Shown piece by piece: positions 35,613 to 42,471 of a DNA stretch of 42,471 nt. How positions within the stretch are numbered: position 1 is the first letter of the stretch; every line of letters begins with the position of its first letter. The notes beneath the pieces are model-generated. The model saw nothing but the letters and a program-made list of their open reading frames with translations. It did no database searches and had not been told where the DNA came from. The DNA is from Hepatocystis sp. ex Piliocolobus tephrosceles (lineage: Eukaryota; Apicomplexa; Aconoidasida; Haemosporida; Plasmodiidae). Both the position numbers and the translations under genes were made by a program. Where the stretch lies: positions 1 through 42,471 of the forward strand of contig CABPSV020000032.1 in NCBI GenBank assembly GCA_902459845.2, written 5' to 3'.

Positions 35613-36595
35613 ATAACATGGCGCATCAGTCAGATTATGAGAAACAACTTATATTGCATGGTAAAGTTATGACATATTGTTACTGTAGCACAATTCTTTT
35701 TAATACTTTTTATCTTTACCTATTTAATTTATTTATTTTTGATGTGTTATACTGCACTATGTTCTCTTGATTTTTTTTTATTTATTTATTTATTTTTTTA
35801 TAAGCTAATGTACATTGCTGCTTGTAGTAGGAGAGTTTAAAAAAAAAAAAAAAAAAAAAAAGGAGAAATATTGGAATAAGGTTAGGATATTACTATAATA
35901 ACAATAATTACATGCATGTACAATTGCTTTTTTTTTTTTTTTTTTTTTTATGCCTTGGAAAGGATGTCTACAGAAACATATAATTATGTAGCAGTATAGG
36001 CAGCTACATTAATATATATATGTATATCCTTATAAAACATAAATATATAATAACCTACATACGCCAATTAGACTTAAAACAGAATAATAAGGTTCTTATT
36101 TATTTTATTTTATTTTTTTTCACATGTTCTTAAACATATAAGTATGTATATAAATATATACATTTCTTACAATCGCATTGGCATTAAATTTTTTTTTTAT
36201 TTTTTAAGCTTTGCTCAAACTTTCCAAACAATTTCTACATTTTTTATATATGTATATGCTTTTAACTTAGTGTTAGTAGTATTACTTTTATTATGAGAAA
36301 TGCTATAGAACACACATGTGTATTAACATGAACAACAACTACTAAGTTTACTTTACTTTCCTTATATAGACTTACTTATTTTTACAAATAAACATGGCTT
36401 ATATCCACCTACATATTATATATATATATATAACATATATATATGTATATATATTTTTTTTACACATTTTTATATGCACTATTTTTTTTTTTTTTTTTTT
36501 CTATTAAATATGTTACATTTTGCTAAATTAGTTACAACCTATGTTATAATACGAGCAACATTATAGGGCCTTTTTTTCTTCTCGTTTGTTTCTCA

Positions 36596-36608
<13 letters not shown>

Positions 36609-36669
<61 letters not shown>
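36609..36669. repeat. 61-nt poly(T)
   Basis: Uninterrupted T run, bracketed on each side by T tracts with single C interruptions (about 36595-36698 overall), about 0.8 kb upstream of the LPD1 start. Confidence 0.88.
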
Positions 36670-36905
36670 CTTTTTTTTTTTTTTCTTTTTTTTTTTTCCA
36701 AGTTGAACAAAACACTGCACGTAATTTTTTACACAAATTTGTAAAAAAATTTTAAATATAAATAAAATAAATTAAGAATGAGATAACATAGGTTTCATTA
36801 AATAAAAACATTATCAATATTTTTTTTTTTTTTTTTTTTCATATTTTTTCGTTTGTTTATTAATTTTTTTTATTTTATTTATTTCATTTGTTCATTATTT
36901 TTTTT

Positions 36906-36990
36906 TATTTTACTTATTTTGTTTGTTTTACTTATTTTGTTTGTTTTACTTATTTTGTTTGTTTTACTTATTTTGTTTATTTTACTTACT
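36906..36990. repeat. 18-bp tandem repeat (acttattttgtttgtttt)
   Basis: Four to five copies upstream of LPD1. The unit length is a multiple of three, but the position, the leucine/phenylalanine content and the absence of any flanking conserved sequence argue against coding. Confidence 0.85.
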
Positions 36991-37478
36991 TTGCGTGTTG
37001 TATCTATCCTTTTTGTTATATTTTTTCACTTACATTTTCGTTCATTTTCCTAGTGTTAACTCTTGCATACGTAGGTATATAATTAATTAATACAAACAAC
37101 TAAAAAATTTATTTCAAATTATAATTTTTTTTAAAAAAAAAAAAAAATATAAATAAAAATAGTAAATGATCAGACGAACAAAACCTATGTAAAGGGTAAC
37201 GCGTGTACATACAACATAAATTTATATATGACCTTGCATGTATAAACACACACATCTTTTACATCCAGCATATAAGCTTGTAAACTTTTTTACATACTAT
37301 TAATATCTTTACCTATCTACATGTTTAAAAAAAAATATACATATATATTCCCATTTCATATAATCCCAATTTTTCTTTCTTTCTTCATTTATTTATTTTA
37401 TTTTATTTTATTATTATTATTTTTTTTTTTTTTTTTCAATAAAGCAGTGTTACTTTTTGATTTTATTACAACACTAAA

Positions 37479-37722
37479 ATGAATGAAATTTTTCAAAAAA
37501 CAAGAATCGTTTTTTCTCCCTTTCGTAGAAAATTTTCAACTAAAAAAGAGTAAAAAAAAAAAAAAAAAAAAAACATATATATATAAATATATATATGTAT
37601 ATAAATATATATATGTATATAAATATATATATGTATATACATATAAAAAAAAAAATGTAATTTTTAAGTTTGTTTTATTGCTTACTTGTGTAACATACCT
37701 TTTTATGTGACTTGTTATGTGA

Positions 37723-37762
<40 letters not shown>

Positions 37763-39279
37763 GCAGCTACGATGTTGTTGTAATAGGAGGTGGTCCAGGT
37801 GGATACGTTTGTAGTATTCGTTGTGGTCAGCATAAATTAAAAGTTTTAAATGTAAATGATGATATAAAATTAGGTGGTACTTGCTTAAATAGAGGATGTA
37901 TACCTTCCAAATCATTATTACACATAGCGCATAATTATTACGAATCAAAATATAAATTTAAAGATAGTGGAATATTAATTGATGATATAAAACTTGACGT
38001 TGAACAAATACATAAACATAAAAACAAATGTATGAACAGTTTAGCTGATGGTATATCTTATTTATATAAAAAAAATAATGTAAATTATATGAAAGGACAT
38101 GGTAGTATTTTAGATGAACATACAGTTTTAGTAAAATCAAATAATGAAGAAAAAAAAGTAACAGCCGAACGTATTGTTATAGCTACAGGATCTAAACCAA
38201 TTGAAATGCCATTAAAATTTGTTAAACTAAATGATGAAAGTGTAACTGATAATTCTAAATTGTTAGAAACTATTCAAAATGGTAACGATATACTTGAATA
38301 TGACCATGAAATAATTCAAACATCAGATGATATTGTTTACTTTAAAAAAATCCCTAAATGTATGACTGTTATTGGAGGTGGTGTTATAGGATTAGAAATA
38401 GGAACTGTTTTTGCAAAATTTGGAACAAATGTAACTATATATGAGTATAACAATCGATTGTGTAGTTTTCTTGATGAAGATGTAAGTAAAGTATTACATA
38501 AAATGTTAGAAAAAAAAAAATTAAATTTTGAATTTAACACATCCATTATAGGAGGTAGTATAGAAAATAATGCAGCTATTTTATATACAAAAAATAGTAA
38601 AACAAATGAAATTAAAAAAATACAATCAGATGTTGTTCTTGTATGTGTTGGAAGGAAAGCTAATTTAATTGATTTTAACTTAGATAATGTAAAAATACAA
38701 ATAAATAACAAACAAAAGATACAAGTAGATGAATATTTTAATGTTATAGAACAACCAACTATTAAAGCTATTGGAGATGTTATTGATGGACCAATGCTTG
38801 CTCATAAAGCTGAAGAAGAGGGTTATGTAGTAGCAAATATGTTATTTGATGAACTAAATAATAGTAGTAATAGTGAAAAAAAAAAAAAAAAAAAAAAACA
38901 TATAAATTATGATCTAGTACCTAGTGTTATTTATACACATCCAGAAGTAGCATCTGTTGGTTATAATGAACAAAAATGTAAAGAATTAAATTTAAAATTT
39001 AAAGCAGTTACATTCCCATTTGCTGCAAATAGTAGAGCTAGAGCAATAGATGATTATGAAGGTTTAATTAAATTACTTGTTGAAAAAGAATCGAATAAGT
39101 TACTAGGTGCTCAAATTATTGGAAATTCCGCAAGTGACTTAATACACCTACTTTCTGTATATATAGCCAATAAAGGAACAACCAAAAATCTGAGTAAACT
39201 TATTTTCGCGCATCCAACTTTTTCAGAAGTAATCAAAGAGGCTGCATTACAATCGTTTGACAAAGCTATACATATGTGA
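37479..39279 (+). CDS. LPD1: Mitochondrial dihydrolipoyl dehydrogenase (E3 subunit)
   Basis: Two exons: 37479-37549 and 37767-39279, joined in phase 2 (donor GA|GTAAAA, acceptor GGCAG|CTACGA), giving 527 aa. Exon 1 encodes MNEIFQKTRIVFSPFRRKFS, a typical Arg-rich mitochondrial presequence. Exon 2 opens with the FAD fold YDVVVIGGGPGGY (25-37), then the redox disulfide in GGTCLNRGCIPSK (Cys63, Cys68), the NAD-binding GGGVIGLEIG (about 225), the second FAD motif AIGDVIDGPMLAHKA and the dimer-interface catalytic pair in HPTFSE (His506, Glu511). It reoxidises dihydrolipoamide for the alpha-ketoglutarate, branched-chain keto-acid and glycine-cleavage complexes. The presequence and placement fit mitochondrial LPD1 rather than the apicoplast isoform. 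A species-specific Asn/Ser/poly-Lys insert lies at about 387-401, encoded by an A23 run. Confidence 0.97.
37550..37766 (+). other. LPD1 intron with extreme polypyrimidine end
   Basis: A 217-bp GT-AG intron. It starts GTAAAA and an A run, contains an ATATAAATATATATGT-type repeat (37577-37635) and ends in 37 consecutive T before GGCAG. Confidence 0.9.
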
Positions 39280-39286
39280 GTGCTTA

Positions 39287-39356
39287 TACATGGTTGCATA
39301 TACATGGTTGAATATACATGGTTGCATATATATGGTTGCATATACATCATTGCTTA
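39287..39356. repeat. 14-bp repeat in the LPD1 3' region
   Basis: Five copies of TACATGGTTGCATA with one or two changes each, starting eight bases after the stop codon and so almost certainly transcribed. Confidence 0.88.
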
Positions 39357-39425
39357 TATATTTTTTTTTATCTTTTTGTAACTACGGACGAGGAGAACAT
39401 GTTTTATTGCATTGCTTAAAATAAA

Positions 39426-39474
<49 letters not shown>

Positions 39475-40213
39475 CGAATTACAATTGTTTGGTGAATTTT
39501 TTTTTTTTTTTTTTTTGCAAAAAAACGAAACACTTGAATATATATAAATATACTTATGGATGTTTACATAAGTTTCACCTTTTTGTTTGTTAATTTTGCA
39601 TTCTTGGGTATGTTTTATTTATTTATTTCTTTTTTTCACTTCTTCATATTTATTTGTCCATCCATCCATTTGTTCATTCAATTGTTTATTTGTTAATTTG
39701 TTTAATTGTTTAATTGTTTAATTGTTTAATTTTTTATTTGTTTATTTGTTTACTTGTTTACTTATTTTAACTATGAATAAAATTATTCGAGTAATTATGT
39801 TTGCTTAAAAGAGAGGCCTTCTTTTTTTTTTTCTTATGTACATAAAAAATATATAAAATTACAAACACGAACAAAATAAAATAAAATAAAATAAATGCGG
39901 ATACATACAAATCGTTGCTTATATAACGTATCATGTTATATGAAGTCTAAACAATACTATTTCGACTCTACATGCGAAATAAGCAAATGATTTTTTTTTT
40001 TTTTTTTCTTCTTCTTAAAGCAAATATAAGTCAACACAGTCGATAAAAAAAATGAAAAAATAAGATTAAAATAATTAAAAATAGAACAAAAAGATATCAT
40101 ATGACGAGATATCAAAAATATACAAGTCAAAGTATAAATAAAAATTTGGGTAATAAAGAAAAATTGTTTGATCGGATGTGTATATCTGTTCATATATGTT
40201 TTATAGACTTTTT

Positions 40214-40251
<38 letters not shown>

Positions 40252-40446
40252 ATTTGTTATATGACATTGTAACACAAATAATGAAGCTTCATTTTATATC
40301 TATAGCATTTAATCAAATATCTTAAATAATTGAATAAATTATTCAATGTTTGTTTTATTTTACTAAAATACGGAAAGAAAACAAGAAAAGGGAAGAGCAA
40401 ATTAACAGATTAAAAAAAAGAGCAAGTTACTAAGTTATAAAAAAAA

Positions 40447-40486
<40 letters not shown>

Positions 40487-40667
40487 AACAGTGAGTGTAT
40501 TGAATAACGAACAACATTCATTTAACAATACATATATACATATATATAACATGTTCACGTGTTTAACATTATTATCTTAATCATTTTGAATTATATTTTT
40601 ATGTATTATATTTGTTTATTTTTTTTAATAAATAAAAAAATACAATAATAGTAACTTGTTATTAAAA

Positions 40668-40704
<37 letters not shown>

Positions 40705-40892
40705 ATTTGGCTTAATAATTTATTATTAATTTTTAAAAAGTTGTTTTTGTTTAAGTTAGTTATTTGGTTTAATAATAATTTGTTTGTATACTATACTATT
40801 ACGTTATTGTCTTCGTACACATATATATATATATATATCTGCATACTCGAACTTAATTTCCGATATATCCGGTTAAAATAACCACTTGAGAG

Positions 40893-40894
<2 letters not shown>

Positions 40895-40940
<46 letters not shown>
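40895..40940 (+). promoter_or_regulatory. 46-nt poly(A) leader abutting the cytochrome b5 start codon
   Basis: Forty-six A residues run without interruption directly into the ATG at 40941. If transcribed, the mRNA leader would end in pure A. The effect on translation is inferred, not shown. Confidence 0.75.
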
Positions 40941-40943
<3 letters not shown>

Positions 40944-41977
40944 AGCGTTAAATTAAGAGTAATCGATGATGTTGCTTTAGAGAAATTATCGAAAGAATCA
41001 AAGGTTTGTATTATAATAAGCGATTTAGTATATGATGTTACTCCATTTATTGACCACCCAGGAGGTTATGACGTATTTAAAGACTACCAAGGTAACATAA
41101 TAATAAATTTATAATTATATATATTAACTTATAAATGGATAAATGTTAGCTCATTTTTAACATTATTATATTTCATTACTTTCACTATTACTATTACTCT
41201 TGTTTTACTATTACTATTACTATTATTTTACTATTATTTTACCATTATTTTACTATTATTTTTTATTATTGTTTTACTATTATTTTTTATTATTGTTTTA
41301 CTATTATTTTACTATTATTATTTTACTATTATTTTACTATTATTTTACTATTACCATTACTATTATTTTTTATTATTGTTTTACCATTATTTTACTATTA
41401 TTTTTTATTATTATTTTGCTATTATTTTACTATTATTTTACTATTATTTTACTATTATTTTACTATTATTTTACTATTATTTTACTATTATTTTACCATT
41501 ATTTTACTATTATTTTACTATTATTTTACTATTATTATTTTACCATTATTTTACCATTATTTTACTATTATTTTACCATTATTTTACTATTATTTTACCA
41601 TTATTTTACTATTATTTTACTATTATTTTACTATTATTTTACTATTATTTTACTATTATTTTTTATTTTTGTTAGGAAAAGATGCAACTGAAGGATTCAA
41701 CGAAATTGGTCATTCAATTAATGCCCAACAAATGATGCGAAAATATTTAATTGGAATAAAAAAAGATACAAAAGAGTATAAAAAATATGTTAATACAGAA
41801 ATAGTTGAAAATGATATAAAATATATTAATTATTATGAAGAAGAACTTGAAGAAACAAACTACAGAAGTGATGATAATAATAAAAATGATGAAAAAAATA
41901 ATTTAAATAAATATGAATATTTAGAAAATTCAAAGCAATTACCTGACTCTAATAAAGTAAGAATCGTCTATACATAA
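40941..41977 (+). CDS. Cytochrome b5-like heme protein
   Basis: Two exons: 40941-41091 and 41676-41977, joined in phase 1 (CAAG|GTAACA ... TGTTAG|GAAAAG), giving 150 aa. The heme-binding fold has axial ligands His39 in FIDHPGGYDVF and His63 in FNEIGHS, the same 24-residue spacing as in classical cytochrome b5; KDATEGFNEIGHS matches the family's GDATENFEDVGHS type. It would accept one electron from a reductase and pass it on to desaturases or other acceptors. No C-terminal transmembrane anchor is visible: after residue ~75 the chain is charged (Glu, Asn, Asp, Lys) and ends KVRIVYT, so the protein should be soluble or anchored through a partner. Its partner in the parasite is unknown. The intron is almost entirely a minisatellite. 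Confidence 0.93.
41200..41662 (+). repeat. 11-bp minisatellite filling the cytochrome b5 intron
   Basis: Roughly forty imperfect copies of TTTTACTATTA (variants ACCATTA and TTTTATTATTG) make up about 80% of the 584-bp intron (41092-41675) and also form its T-rich 3' tract. Open frames over it are artefacts. Confidence 0.92.
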
Positions 41978-42254
41978 TAAATCAAATAAACTATTTTTTT
42001 GTTTTATATTTATCATCTTGGTATGTACCAGTAAGACCATGGTCTTGTTTCATATGTATAACTTTTTTATTCATTCATTTATTTATTTATTTATACATTT
42101 ATTTATTCATTCATTTATTTATTTAACGAATAAAATTAAAAAAACAAAGTTGTAGAAAAATAGTTTTTTTTAAAAAAAAAAAAAAAACTATTGTATACAT
42201 ACATGTATACACACATGCATACATTTCTGTTTTTATGTTTATCCACAAATCAAC

Positions 42255-42285
<31 letters not shown>

Positions 42286-42416
42286 GATGATTTTAAAAAA
42301 GTTATTTAATTGTTGTAAACTATTTTACTATACCATAAGTTTTAAATAATTTACTCGTTTATCCCTATCATTTGTTAGTTCATACATTTTTTAATTTTAT
42401 TATTATTATTTTTTAA

Positions 42417-42471
<55 letters not shown>
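41978..42471. other. Intergenic DNA at the right edge
   Basis: Contains ATTT/ATTC tetranucleotide repeats (42070-42125), a 27-nt A run near 42254-42279 and an (ATT)n microsatellite that runs off the window from about 42420. It includes the cytochrome b5 3' region; no gene is supported. Confidence 0.7.

Larger units (their letters stand above)
34667..37478. other. Divergent intergenic region between CPN60 and LPD1
   Basis: No gene is supported. This 2.8-kb region must hold promoters for both organelle genes. It contains a 48-nt A run (35087-35134), adjoining 14-bp arrays (35425-35612), a T61 run (36609-36669) and an 18-bp array (36906-36990). Open frames over 35153-35626 and 36853-37082 are produced by these repeats. 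Confidence 0.7.
39280..40940. other. Intergenic DNA between LPD1 and cytochrome b5
   Basis: No gene is supported. A 14-bp repeat TACATGGTTGCATA (five copies, 39287-39356) begins just after the LPD1 stop. Then come an (AT)n at 39429-39468, TTGTTTAA-type repeats near 39680-39760, an (AAT)n run near 40448-40482 and the poly(A) leader of the next gene. Confidence 0.7.

Noticed and set aside
36853..37082. Two Phe/Leu/Ile-rich frames upstream of LPD1
   Set aside because: They follow the 18-bp repeat and T-rich DNA, with no conserved features.
41200..41691. Tyr/Phe/Leu-rich frames up to 163 aa
   Set aside because: They are the minisatellite of the cytochrome b5 intron; the exons on both sides join cleanly across it.

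Overview
The window comes from a nuclear chromosome of a malaria parasite (Plasmodium or a very close haemosporidian). The evidence is extreme A+T richness with long poly(A), poly(T) and (AT)n runs, coding sequence inflated by Asn, Lys and Ser repeats, short GT-AG introns with very T-rich 3' ends, and an apicoplast-type chaperonin. The gene order (PRP2-like helicase, Asn-rich protein, propeller-like protein, organellar PheRS, CPN60, dihydrolipoyl dehydrogenase, cytochrome b5) is the order I recall from the middle of P. falciparum chromosome 12, but I could not check this. The species is undetermined; the unusually long, repeat-laden intergenic DNA would suit a lineage other than P. falciparum, possibly an avian one.

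Layout. 1-1185: repeat-rich DNA downstream of the helicase. 1186-4872 (-): PRP2/DHX16-type DEAH-box spliceosomal helicase. 4873-16015: about 11 kb of nearly gene-free, extremely A+T-rich DNA. It is interrupted only by a cluster of coding-like blocks on the minus strand (6999-7609) that I cannot join cleanly. 16016-22813 (+): giant Asn-rich protein. 22814-24455: minisatellites and a C-rich block. 24456-28226 (+): large protein that looks like a beta-propeller. 28216-30523 (-): two-exon organellar phenylalanyl-tRNA synthetase; its last codons overlap the end of the propeller gene. 31954-34666 (-): two-exon apicoplast CPN60. 34667-37478: divergent intergenic region. 37479-39279 (+): two-exon mitochondrial dihydrolipoyl dehydrogenase, with a presequence exon recovered here. 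40941-41977 (+): two-exon cytochrome b5-like protein with a minisatellite filling its intron. 41978-42471: repeat-rich end.

The right half joins genes for organelle translation (PheRS), organelle protein folding (CPN60), keto-acid or glycine metabolism (LPD1) and electron transfer (cytochrome b5). The left half has RNA processing and a long desert that is my best candidate for a centromere. No tRNA, rRNA, CRISPR array or transposon was recognised. Exon boundaries were assigned by eye from reading frame, conserved family sequence and GT/AG signals; no transcript data were available.
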